64,000 nucleotides of DNA, from contig OX411548.1 in assembly GCA_948146395.1 (NCBI GenBank), positions 62,887,020-62,951,019 on the forward strand. The letters are read 5' to 3'. This DNA comes from Fragum whitleyi. Lineage: Eukaryota > Mollusca > Bivalvia > Cardiida > Cardiidae. The translations under genes and the position numbers were made by a program. Shown here piece after piece: positions 1 to 9,958 of this stretch (the first letter of the stretch is position 1; the number at the start of each line of letters is the position of its first letter). Under the pieces are notes generated by a model that worked only from the letters and a program-made list of their open reading frames with translations, searched no databases and was not told the origin of the DNA.

Positions 1-1278
1 AGACACTAATTTTAAGCTAAAGGGTAGGTTGTCTATCCACCAATTTAACTCAACCTTAATTTCTGGGGTAACGGTCATGAAAGAGTTAAAATTTCCTTTT
101 TTCTTTCGAAGCATTTTTACTTTAATTTTCTCCAAAGGTTTGTAGTATAATGGTGCATATTCTACCCCAGGTTCTGTAGCCACTAAATTTCCTATGAGTT
201 GAGCAAACTGCCTAATAGTAATTCTTTTCTGACCCCAGACTGAGAAACACAATTTTATAATGGAGTTGATTTTCTTGGATGTCAATCGAACTGTCATTGT
301 CTTGGAGCACAAAATAAATCCCACAAATTCAATCTGTTGAGTAGGAACTAGTTGAGACTTTTTCAGATTCACTGTTAATCCTAAACTGTCCATTAAAGAA
401 ACTGTATCATGAATGTTTTGAACACAACTGTCAAAACTTTGACTTTGAAGGCAACTATCATCAATGTATGCTGTGGATATGTGACCCTTTGCCCTTAAAG
501 AAGCAAAAACTGGCTTTAAAACCTTAGTGAAGACCCTCGGCGCAGTTGTAAGTCCCATAACTAAAGCCGTAAATTGATATTTAGCCCCTTTATAGAAAAA
601 CCGGAAATACTTCCTATCATGATCACAGACTGGTATGCTGTAATATGCATCAGAGATGTCAACAGATCCGAAAAAACAATTTTGGCTCATTAAGCTAACG
701 GCTGTTTTCAATGTTTACATTTTAAAATGTATAAACTGCATGTGATTGTTAAATGTTTTCAGATTTAAAATAACTCGAATGCATCCATCTTTTTTAGGTC
801 GAATGAAAATGTTAGAAATGTATTCATCTTTGTCAAATGTTTCAACTGGTTCAATTATCCCAGTTGCTAGAAACCTTTTTATTTCAAAATCAATTTTATC
901 TTTTTCCAAGTCTGAAAATTTTAATGGACTAGGTATGAACATTTGAGCTGGTTTTGTGTCCAATTCTAAACGATAACCACAAATTGTTTCGAGTATCCAC
1001 TTATCATTGGTGAGTTTCAACCATTCATTAAACTGATATTTTGTTTTCCCTGCCAAAAAGTTTTCTTTAGTGTTACAAAGTTTTATATTTAGACCTCCAA
1101 CAGTACTCACGGTTAATTTCTCCGGAAGTTCTTTGCTTTGTTGTGACCGGACATATTGGCCTTTCCCTTTGGTGTTTTCCACTGAGTTGCTTTGTGAGGG
1201 GTGGCAGTCCTTGTTGTATTGTTGTTCTTGTAATTGGACTTGTTGTTGCCCCCCCTCCCTGATGATAAAAAAGGCTGA
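1..1278 (-). pseudogene. Reverse transcriptase of DIRS element 1, one in-frame stop, truncated by window edge
   Basis: The frame is open from 1278 to 1 except for one TAA at 715-717, directly after the conserved HFKM motif. I checked every codon from 714 to 1 and found no other stop. RT motifs are visible: VDISDAYY (motif A aspartate), GLTTAPRVFTK, and YIDD (catalytic motif C, about 455-466). Downstream the sequence reads IEFVGF, then a region ending in ATEPGVEYAPLYYKPLE, which matches the complete element at the same place. The equivalent codon there is an aspartate codon. There is no ATG between the frame's start at 1278 and the conserved RT region. The overlap with gag (1113-1278) and the -1 phase suggest production by frameshifting. 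One stop in an otherwise clean frame means a recently disabled copy, or a sequencing error. Confidence 0.85.
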
Positions 1279-2336
1279 TTACTGGTTAACTGAATATTCT
1301 TTGACCCATCAAGATTTTTTGCTAACTCTGAGACATTGTCTCCCAAAAGCCCTGTGTCTGTTGTTTTATTGTCATCTGCACACAATTGTCGAAATTTGGG
1401 GTGTAGCTCTTTTTTAATAGTTTCCCTTCGTTGCATATTGACTGTCTGGACAGAGTGGCAAATCAATTTAAAAGAGTCCCAAATGTACGATTTCAGTTTG
1501 TTCATGTCTTGTTTTTGTTTATCACAGGCATTTTCCATTGCCATAACTAAAGGGATGGCTGCCCGATTAAGATGCTTTATAGTGTTTGCTCGACCAATGT
1601 CAATTGTACGAGTATTATTTCTTAGTTGTGGCCACAAAATACTGGGGACTGTGGGGCATTGGAGAGAAGTTACATTTTCAGGGCGTTTGTATTTCTGTTC
1701 CAGATTTTTTATCTTGTCTTCTTGTATCCGTTTTGTAGGCCGAAGAGAACTATTTAAAATATCGGCAACCTTTTGCGAGATCGCGGGACCCGTCTGTTCT
1801 TCCGACGAGAAAAAATCGCCATAGTCCGAAAGCATTTCGGACAAATCTGGGTCTTCCTCTGAATCGGAAGGAGGTGCTGCCGATGAAAGCAGCAATCCAT
1901 CTAGCTCTGATCCCTCATCGCCCGATTCGGACCCGGAACAAGTCGACTGAAGACAGCTGTCAGCTGTTTTGGTTTTTGGGCGCTTGCCGGAAGTGTCTTC
2001 ATCAGGTGCGCGCTCCGCCGGACGCTTTAGAGATTTTAATTGTTCTTTAATCTCGTTTATATCCGAAGACAAAGAATTTATTTTTGATTGTTGGGCAGTA
2101 TAAGTAACCATATTATCCGCGAATGTTTTAAGCATAGTCTCACTTTTTTGAATGAATTCCTGAACTCTCGATTCCGCTGCTAATTTTTTCGTCTGCACAT
2201 CTTTTTGCGCATCTTTCCGCGCTGTTTCCTGCGTTATCACGTGATCGTCTTGACCCGTCATGTGATCTACCCTTGATTTTGCTGACGCTGGTTTAGGGGG
2301 CGCTATACGAGTCATAGATTGACCGTTTTCTTCCAT
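1113..2336 (-). CDS. Gag-like protein of DIRS element 1
   Basis: 407 codons from the ATG at 2334-2336. The frame is open slightly further up, to 2363, but only with a non-ATG codon. Order: a charged N-terminal part with a probable coiled coil (around residues 60-100); a basic stretch with KRPAERAP and SGKRPK that looks like a nuclear localisation signal; an acidic serine-rich middle; then a conserved block. The motif KYKRPEN in that block aligns with KYNRPEN in the gag of the complete element, and both share a later ..R..KF/YKQLC.. segment. No zinc knuckle (CCHC) is seen. The C-terminus is rich in Asn, Gly and Lys. Role, from the family: nucleocapsid-like structural protein of the retrotransposon. 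The frame is intact even though the RT has a stop. Confidence 0.75.
   Translation of the reverse strand: MEENGQSMTRIAPPKPASAKSRVDHMTGQDDHVITQETARKDAQKDVQTKKLAAESRVQEFIQKSETMLKTFADNMVTYTAQQSKINSLSSDINEIKEQLKSLKRPAERAPDEDTSGKRPKTKTADSCLQSTCSGSESGDEGSELDGLLLSSAAPPSDSEEDPDLSEMLSDYGDFFSSEEQTGPAISQKVADILNSSLRPTKRIQEDKIKNLEQKYKRPENVTSLQCPTVPSILWPQLRNNTRTIDIGRANTIKHLNRAAIPLVMAMENACDKQKQDMNKLKSYIWDSFKLICHSVQTVNMQRRETIKKELHPKFRQLCADDNKTTDTGLLGDNVSELAKNLDGSKNIQLTSNQPFLSSGRGGNNKSNYKNNNTTRTATPHKATQWKTPKGKANMSGHNKAKNFRRN
1266..1272 (-). promoter_or_regulatory. Candidate -1 ribosomal frameshift site T TTT TTA (element 1)
   Basis: On the minus strand the gag codons here are CCT TTT TTA TCA, giving the canonical X XXY YYZ heptamer TTTTTTA in gag phase. 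It lies 12 nt inside the start of the overlap with the RT frame (which opens at 1278). RT is at -1 relative to gag. A G-rich run (GGGAGGGGGGG) begins about 6 nt downstream. Function is inferred. Confidence 0.55.
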
Positions 2337-2400
2337 CTCGCCCCGCACCGAACTGAAAGCCAAAAATTAACCCTTATTACCAATTGATTCTTAAAACCAT

Positions 2401-3375
2401 TCGAACAAGACAGAAAATTCCAGACCTCACATTTTTTCTTTGAAATCAAAATTTGATGGTAACTGATTCATTAGAATCATAGATCTATCTAAGTCTATTA
2501 TATAACATAGATTATGCTTATCAGAAAATTACAAAACGACCGACTTCCTGACACGTATTACGTGTTCTCTTTGTTCATTGGAACTTGGAACCTACATTTA
2601 TTAAGTATTTTCCGTTCTATTAAGATTGAGCAGGTTGACAATTTGTCAAACTGAATGCCTATTAAGGCTGCGTCAATTGACGACGCATGTCATTAGACAT
2701 AAAAATTGTCGAAACTCATTGCCAGAAACGGGTTTTTGACCACGTGTGCTAGCAGAAACAAAGGAATTAACGAAGACAAAAGATCCCTTCCAAGAAAACG
2801 ACAAAAACGCCGAAATTTTACCTTTTCGCCAAAATTATTCTCAGCTGATGTAACACAATAATCCGGGATTGTTAGAAAATAAAATGAAAATCAATTTAAA
2901 CACTGTAAAACACGATAATAATTAAAAAATTCTGAGCTCCGAAATTTCGGTGACTAGACTTCCAGGAACAACCTCGATATATGATTTCCATGACGTCACA
3001 GCCGCGAACACTCTGTTTGATCCCTATCGGGAGTTAATGGGAGATAAATTGCATAATACAATATAAGTCAATGTTTCATGATTATATTTTCAGTTGAACA
3101 TGCAGAAAGTTTTATAATCTTCAGACCTGATGAATCAGAAGTCAATTCACCCAATCCCTCCATTTTTAATGGGACATATAAATAAAGATTCAACCAAATC
3201 TCAAGGGTTTCAACATCTAATATACCAGATTAAGTTCATAAAGTTATGATTTATGAAATTTTGACAAGGTAACAGGTTGTCTATTTCAAAATTCCTGATC
3301 TAATCTGACCCTGTAGATTTTATACAGATGTTTTTCTTTCAGATTTTGTCACCTTTATAACTCAGTCTGTAACAA
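2401..3375. other. No gene; probable 5' region of DIRS element 1 plus unassigned AT-rich DNA
   Basis: No open frame of note on either strand. A CRE-like TGACGTCA occurs near 2993. The 5' terminal repeat of element 1 may be here but cannot be identified without its other end. Confidence 0.5.
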
Positions 3376-3604
3376 TTAACCCTTTGCTGTTAAATCCCTG
3401 CTTTTTAAGTGACTGTGATTTAATGATTGAGAAAACATTGTGAAAAAAGAAGAAATTGCTTCTGACAAGCAATTTCTTCTTTTTCCACACTATTTTCTAC
3501 CCTACTGGAAGGTTTTTTTCAAATTTATACCTTTTTAAATTGTCTTCTGCAAAACCTTTGAATTTGGACAGGTCCAAAATTTTGTAAAACAGGAAAGTGT
3601 TTAA
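3376..3604 (+). mobile_element. TTAA-flanked MITE, family A, copy 1
   Basis: Starts TTAACCCTTTGCTGTT and ends AACAGGAAAGTGTTTAA. Inside is the palindrome GAAATTGCTTCTGACAAGCA with its complement (about 3447-3480). About 229 bp, no coding potential. Related copies are at 9487, 19091, 20740, 24762 and 25145. TTAA ends suggest a piggyBac-type non-autonomous element. Confidence 0.75.
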
Positions 3605-3624
3605 GAAAACATTTGCGCTTCTAT

Positions 3625-3868
3625 CAAAATCATCAGGGGTGTGGAATTCCCCACGCATGACTTGTCCGACATGGGCTTTATCACTTGTGGGTAAGTACAT
3701 TTTTCTAGATCGCTAATTGTCCGTGGACAAGTGAATACCAGATCAAATCTTGTAACAGTACTAAAAACATATCTATCAGAGAAAAGTTATCCTATTGTTT
3801 GTATCAAAGGGTAGAAAACATTGTCTGTAATGATGAAAATGTTGGATTACACCTAGGGGAGGGGGGGT
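3625..3868. mobile_element. Truncated hAT-like MITE (CAGGGGTGTGG end)
   Basis: Begins ATCAGGGGTGTGGAATTCC and shares repeated ACTTGTCC / GGACAAGT words with the full copy at 25295-25654. The right inverted end is missing. It directly follows MITE A copy 1. Confidence 0.55.
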
Positions 3869-3871
3869 TCA

Positions 3872-4108
3872 GGATTTGGTATTGGCTTTACTTATTGGTT
3901 TAAACCTATTTATTTTACATCGATTGGGAAACAAGTTCTTACAACTTAGATTAATCCCTCTTGATTCTGCTTCATGGAAAATTCACAAGTACTCGCGCCG
4001 AATGTGTGAGCCAATGAAAGAACCAAGATTAATAGTCGCTCCCGGGAATCGAACTCGAACCTTTGGGTCAAGAGGCCGATGCTCTACCTCAAGCTAGACC
4101 ATTGACAT
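3872..4108 (-). repeat. tRNA-derived SINE, minus strand
   Basis: On the minus strand the 5' part (about 4105 to 4035) is tRNA-like, with GAGGTAGAGCATCGG in the D-arm/box A position and GGTTCGAGTTCGATTCCC as box B (matches GWTCRANNC). An unrelated ~150-bp body follows. Lack of intact tRNA stems argues against a functional tRNA gene. The 3' end is approximate. Confidence 0.6.
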
Positions 4109-4891
4109 CAGGGCTTTACTTATAACATATAGGCAGCCTAACAAAAAGTATCACAGGGATAAACACGTCACCATTAATATCTTGAATGCTGCAAGTGGCA
4201 TAAAAAATATTCTTATCTTTTTTTGCTTCTACAATGGTCACTTAATGGCTAGATAATATCAATTTCACACAACATAAAACAGAGATATGCTCTATTAGTA
4301 AAACACAAATGAACATTAAAAGATTCTAATATCAGGAAAGTGTTGCTAATCCACTCATTAACTTTGATTTACCTGGTTATCTACATCAACTAATTGAAGT
4401 TCTGTTTCTTTTTATCTGCGGCCAAATAATTTATTGGAAGTTGTCCATCATCAGCTCATTTTCAAATTAAGATTTTCATTAGTCTGCAATAACTCTCTTA
4501 GATTGAATAAAAATTCTGCATATTTTTTCTCATCTTACTGGTTTCAAAAGCTACAAAATTCACTTAGAATGCTTCACTGTACCCTTAAGTGGTCATTGAT
4601 ATTCCCCCCCCCCCCCCCTACTTCAACTATTGTACAAAACCGGCACTGTGTTCAGGATGACCAAACGGTACGTACTGTTTGCAAATTATACCCTGCGTTA
4701 CACTTAAATAGGGCAGAATAATGATATACTTAATGCTTCCTAATGATTTAATATGGGGGATTAGAAACATATTTTGATTTAAATTGTTGTCTTTAACCAT
4801 AAATCTTTGTTTACAGGTATATAATTAATTTAAAACAATTAAGACAGTCTGTAGTTGTTTTGTTATGAGATGAATTTTAATATGTTTTGAG
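4109..4891. other. No gene; AT-rich spacer with a 15-base C run
   Basis: A C homopolymer is at 4604-4618. Around 4648 is a piece (TTCAGGATGACCAAAC) of the palindromic repeat seen complete at 28474-28607. Nothing else is recognised. Confidence 0.5.
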
Positions 4892-5267
4892 TTACCATAT
4901 TTCTCCTAGTTAACACTCCCAGGAGCTATACATACCATGCATCTAGGTCAGGGAGCTTTTATTAAGTATGCATTTTCTGATATAAAATTGGTGTCTTTTA
5001 GGCCCTTTTCCCCTTTAATTTGAGGTGAATTTCCTCTAAATAACATTATAAATGTTTGTTTAGAAGAAATTCATCTCAAATGAGAGAAGAAGTCCCCAAA
5101 AGTTACTAAAATTTAGGCATTTGAAGTGGGTTTTATTAGTAAACAAGAGGGCCGTTGGCCCTGGGTCGCTCACCTGAGAAAAAAAGCTTCATTACCTAGG
5201 TATGTCCATGCAACCACAGAAAAAGAGATTTTCACTTATTCAATCAGATAACATTTGAAATAATCCT

Positions 5268-5299
<32 letters not shown>

Positions 5300-6764
5300 T
5301 GCTCCTCCTCTGGTCATTATTTATTTAAGCTTTTCTCATAAAAGGTCTGTGGTCAGCTAATCTATGCCAGATATACAGGGTGAGTCTGAGACTTTTAAAG
5401 TTTTCTTTAATGGGTTGATCAATCCATGTCAAATATAAAACCTGTAGGGATTCAAAATTCTCAACAAAGCACTCCCCCTCCCCAAAGATGCTCTGCACCT
5501 GGTGAATCTACAGTCATGATTTTAGCTAATTCAATTAATGTCCATATGCTGATCACCCATACCAATTTTCAAGTCAGTAGGACTCCTGGTTTATTAGAAG
5601 AAGTTTGAAGATTTCAAAAATGATCCAAAGTACTACCCCCTCCCCAAGACACTCAGCACCTGGTGACCCTAATGTCATGATTTCAGCTATTTTTATTAAT
5701 GTCAATATATTGATCACCCATGACAATTTTCAAGTCTGTAGGCCGGGTTCCTGATCCATGAGAAGAATAAGGTTAAAGATTTCAAAATTGATCCAAAGTA
5801 CTACCCCCTCCCCCCTATTGATCCGCATCTGGTGGCCCTACATTCATGATTTTAGATATTTTATTTTAGATCCATATGCTTATCATCCATGCCAATATTG
5901 AAGTCTGTAGGGCTCCTGGTTCATTAGAAGATGAAGGTTAAAGTTAGAAAATTTTAACAAAAGAACTACCCCCTCCCTCCCGGTGCTCCGCACCTGGTGG
6001 CATTACAGTGATGATTTTAGCTATTTTTATTAAGGTCTATGAGCTGATCCTCCATGCCAATTTTCAAGTCTGTAGGGCTTGTGGTTCAGAAGAAGAAGAA
6101 GGTTAAAGATTACAAAATTTTCACAAAAGTACTACCCTCTCCCCCCTGATGCTCTGCACCTGATGAATCTACAGTCATGATTTTAGCTATTTTTATAAGG
6201 GTCCATATGCTGATCATCCATGACAATATTCAAATCTGTCGGGCTTCTGGTTCTTCAGAAGAAGAAGGTTAAAGATAACAAAATTTTCACAAAAGTACAA
6301 CCCCCTCCCCCCTAGTGCTCCGCACCTGGCAGCCCAACAGATATGATTTTAGCTATTTTTATTACGGTCTATGAGCTGATCATCCATGCCAATTTTCAAG
6401 TCTGTAGGGCTCCTGGTTCCGAAGAAGAAGAATTTTAAAGATTTTCTTAAAATTTCACCTTTTGTTGCCATAGCAACCAGAGTTTTTCATGGATTTCAAT
6501 TCTTTTAGCTATTTTTGAAGGGGACCACCTAAGCAACATTTCTGTAAAATTTGGTGTTAATTGGCCAAGTAGTTTAGGAGGAGATGTCGTTTAAAGAAAT
6601 TGTTGACGGACGCCGGACGCCGGACGACGACCGACGACCGACGGACGGACGCCGGATGAAAGGTGATCACAATAGCTCACATGAGCACTTCGTGCTCAGG
6701 TGAGCTAAAAATGTAGGGGTGCTACTTTTACAGAGGGTGCTATTATTAGAGGAAATACAGTACC
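4892..6764. mobile_element. TIR element of the TACCGTATTTC family, carrying an insertion
   Basis: Left end reads TTACCATATTTCTCCTAG, and the right end is its imperfect complement (GGAAATACAGTAC). The body, for example AATTTAGGCATTTGAAGTGG and ATGTAGGGGTGCT, matches the uninterrupted relative at 17515-17766. Everything between 5144 and 6706 is a second element inserted in it. Confidence 0.7.
5144..6706 (+). mobile_element. Helitron-like non-coding element with six ~166-bp tandem units
   Basis: The boundaries come from comparison with the empty relative at 17.7 kb. Inside are six units spaced 162-168 bp (anchored on CTCYGCACCTGG near 5490, 5652, 5820, 5986, 6152 and 6320), a C29 run (5270-5298), and a GACG/GCCGGAC simple repeat (6606-6655). 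The end has hairpin GAGCAC-TTC-GTGCTC followed 11 nt later by CTAA, which is the layout of a Helitron 3' end. No target duplication is visible. It resembles the tandem-unit elements described from bivalves (pearl/BIV160 type); that assignment is from memory and not tested. Confidence 0.6.
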
Positions 6765-7595
6765 TCAATTTCTGTAGGGTATAATTATAATTTTAATTTG
6801 ATAGAAAGGTTAAAATGTGTTAAAATTTCATAAATCTCTTCCATTTAAGTGTTAACTATTATTTTACATTATAAACATTTCAATTTCTTCTTATTTAAAT
6901 GAGCCATAAATCTGTATAATATTAAAGTACAAATCCAGATTAAAGGATAATCCTTCAACGGTCTGACACCAAACATCAAGTACCTAATCCCCGCAGGATG
7001 GTCAAACAATACCTGAGGTGTAACCCCCCTCTAAAAATCTATAATAATACGACAATAGAAAACAAATAGGATTGCTACTTTATCTTAATTGACTAATAAT
7101 TCATAATGGATATCTACTACTTATAACGCCTCAAACAGTTTGTTCACAGCCATATATTACAAAGACGTCCCTTTCTCGAACATATCCCTGTAAAGGTTTA
7201 ATTTATTACAGGTTGATTGCATTTTAGAATGAAATTACAAAGTTATCATGTACCATAAAAGTTCTTATAGAGCCACATGCTCTAATATAACACCATCCCT
7301 TTCTTTGGACATCAAAATTAACTATATTTTGAGAACTTGTAGCCTCTAATAAACTAACAAAATTGACGAGACAATGATTACAATAGAGTGTAAATGTAAC
7401 TTTCTCCGACCAAAAATTAAGCTCTTGTGTTAATTCAATGCTTAAATTAATGATTTGACTTAAGTTTTTCTTTGATTTTACGGTGATTTACAGTTCAGAA
7501 GACGTTAACAAGAGTACCATCGTCACAAAATACGCAGCCACTTTGCTGCTGTTTCACAAAAATAATTGTAGACACTACTTATTGTGACAGAACCA
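6765..7595. other. No gene; unassigned AT-rich DNA
   Basis: No open frame and no recognised repeat. The 5' end of the following tandem-unit element may begin in the last ~100 bases. Confidence 0.45.
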
Positions 7596-8643
7596 AATTG
7601 AAAATGACCAAGTTTCATTTAAATCAAGACAAAAAGTTAGGAGGAGTTGCCTTCACAAGGCTGCAATTTCAATAAGCCCCAGGCACTAAGTTTTAAGGGG
7701 GCATAATTCAGGGAAATAAATGAGCCATAAAATCCTTGATCCATGTACATCTACAAATTATGGTGATGACGTTGACCAAGTTTCATTTAAATAAAGACAA
7801 AAAGTAAGGAGGAGTTGTGTTGAAAAGGCTGCAATTTCAATAAGCCCTAGATACTAAGTTTTAAGGGGGCATAATTTAGGGTAAAATTAATGAACCATAA
7901 AATCCTTACTTCATGCTCATCTACCAATTTCCGTTATAACATCCACCAAGTTTCATTTAGATCCAGCCAGAAACTAAAATAGGAAGAGTTGCATTCACAA
8001 GGCTGCAATATCAATAAGCCCCAGAGACTAAATTTTAAGGGGGCATAACTGAGGCAATAAGCCCCAGAGACTAAGTTTTAAAGGGCCATAACTCAGGCAA
8101 AAATCAACGAACCATAAAATCATTCCTTCATGCACATCTACCAATTAAGGTGATAACATTGACCAAGTTTCAAGAAGATCCAGCCCAGAAACTTAGGCGG
8201 AGTTGCGTTGACAAGAAAAGTGGACCCAGAGACTAAGTTATCAAGGGGCATAACTCAGGCAAAAATCAACGAACCGTAAAATCCTTCCTTCATGCACATC
8301 TACCAATTGAGGTGATTACATTGACCAAGTTTCAAGAAGATTCAGCCAGAAACTTAGGAGGAGTTATGTTGACAAGAAAAGTGGACCCAGAGACTAAGTT
8401 ATCAAGGAGCATAACTCAGGCAAATATCAACGAACCGTAAAATCCTTCCTTCATGCACATCTACCAATTGAGGTGATTACATTGACCAAGTTTCAAGAAG
8501 ATCCAGCCAGAAGTTTAGGAGGAGTTGCGTTGACAAGAAAAGTGGACAGACGTATGGACGGAAGGAAGGATGGTCGGATGGACGGACAGACGGAGAAGAT
8601 GATGCCAATATACGTCCGCCTCCGGCGGAGGCAGACGTATAAA
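7596..8643 (+). mobile_element. Second tandem-unit element, ~165-bp units
   Basis: Six units anchored on GGAGGAGTTGCGTTGACAAG-like words near 7639, 7809, 7982, 8195, 8358 and 8519. Spacing is 161-173 bp, except one ~213-bp step caused by a duplicated AGCCCCAGAGACTAAGTTTT segment. Units become more alike toward the 3' end. The end has a GGAC/GGAAG simple repeat and the palindrome ATACGTCCGCCTCCGGCGGA with its complement (8610-8640). The left boundary is not certain. Confidence 0.6.
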
Positions 8644-9486
8644 AAATGACTAAAAATGCTGTTGCATTTTTTTTTCAATTTTGGCAGGTCTAAACAACTA
8701 ACATCTCCAATACACCCCACCTCCTTTCAAAAGAAACATAATGATTCTTATCAACACCAGGGGTTATATTAAAGCTTTTACGGTATTTATGATAAATATG
8801 TAAGACAGACAAGTCGATGGCTGTAACTCCCTATATGTTTATAGGGAGTTACAACTGTTTTGCGCTGAGCCATCAAAGTGGTAACCAATTAAAGGGGCTA
8901 GTGCAAAACTACTGCAAGTACCTGTATGTTTATAGGCATTCAATAAACTATGGCTAAGCACGAAACAGTTATAACTGCCTATATTTATTGCATGGGCATT
9001 TACGAATATCTCATGCTAAGCCATTGATAAGTTTTGTGCAGATCCCTCAACTTGTGTTGCATAAAGGTATGCGAGCTACTGGATTTTAAAATTGGTATCA
9101 CAACCCTACAAGGCAGATAGAATGGCTTAAACTGTGCAGGTGACTGAATTCTTAAGAATTGAACCAGAAGAGCAACCCACTTAAATTAAGACATTTTCAT
9201 GCCAAGTTTTTTATACTTAGGGAAAAGAACAATTCAAAATGAAAAAAGCCCCACTACCCTAGCTAACTGCTGACCTTTATTCATGAGTCTATCATTTAAT
9301 GAACAAATTTGGACAAGTGTTAAGGTCAAGGAATATTCTTGTCAAGTTTGGTTGAAACTGGCAGACCAAGAAAAGTGGTTTGGAAGAAGATTGTGTTTGT
9401 AGAAATGTTGACAACATGTCAATTGCGAACGCTCACCTATGGCCACACTATGGTGAGATAACTTATGAAGTATGAACACAGTGAAT
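8644..9486. repeat. Palindromic short repeats (GATGGCTCAGCGCAAAAC family) in otherwise empty DNA
   Basis: 8816-8874 is a foldback with outer arms GATGGCT/AGCCATC and core GTAACTCCCTATA / TATAGGGAGTTAC. 8895-9035 holds a longer, rearranged relative with CTAGTGCAAAAC and GCTAAGCACGAAACAG. No gene is seen in the rest. Confidence 0.55.
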
Positions 9487-9716
9487 TTAAACCCTTTCCT
9501 GTTTTACAAAATTTTGGACCTGTCCAAATTCAAAGGTTTTGCAGACGAAAATTTAAAGTGCATTTAATTTGAAAAATGACCATTCAGTAGGGTAGAAAAT
9601 AATGTGCATAAAGAAGAAATTGCTTGTCAGAAGCAATTTCTTCTTTTTTCACAATGTTTTCTCAATCATAAAATCACAGGCACGTAAAAAGCAGGGATTA
9701 AACAGCAAAGGGTTAA
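9487..9716 (-). mobile_element. TTAA-flanked MITE, family A, copy 2 (inverted)
   Basis: Reverse-complement relative of 3376-3604, with TTAA at 9487-9490 and 9713-9716 and the same central GAAATTGCTTGTCAGAAGCA palindrome. Confidence 0.75.
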
Positions 9717-9725
9717 ACTTAAAAC

Positions 9726-9958
9726 TTAACCCTTGTAATGCTGAATAAATTTTGGCTAAAAATTTTCATCAGAATCAAAGGGCAGAAAGCACTGAAAGTA
9801 TCAACTATAAGTCCATTTTTATTTGAAAAACTAAATCTATCGACAATTCTGGTTTGAAAGTAAGAAACAGGTTGTGTAGATACATATGTGCAGGCTGATG
9901 TTGATCTATAGCTCCTCCCAAAGCAGTAATATTCTGAGTTCACCTTGACAAGAGTTAA
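9726..9958 (+). mobile_element. TTAA-flanked MITE, family B, copy 1
   Basis: Starts TTAACCCTTGTAATGCTGAA and ends in the related TTGACAAGAGTTAA. It shares internal words (CTAAATCTATCGACAATTCT; GCAGGCTGATGTTGATCTAT) with the complement of 25898-26147. It begins 10 bases after the end of a family A copy. Confidence 0.65.

Larger units (their letters stand above)
1..2400 (-). mobile_element. DIRS-like tyrosine-recombinase retrotransposon, 5' part (element 1)
   Basis: Minus-strand element that runs off the left edge, so its RNase H, recombinase and 3' terminus are outside the window. It has a gag-like frame followed by an RT frame at -1, the same order and relation as the complete element at 11331-16332. 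RT and gag resemble that element in motif but not closely in sequence, and no copy of its terminal repeats is found to the right, so this is a different subfamily. The 5' boundary is not defined and may lie anywhere from about 2400 to 3100. Confidence 0.8.

Noticed and set aside
5390..6450. CRISPR-like array
   Set aside because: Units of ~166 bp are similar throughout, with no short repeat and unique spacer pattern, and the genome is eukaryotic.
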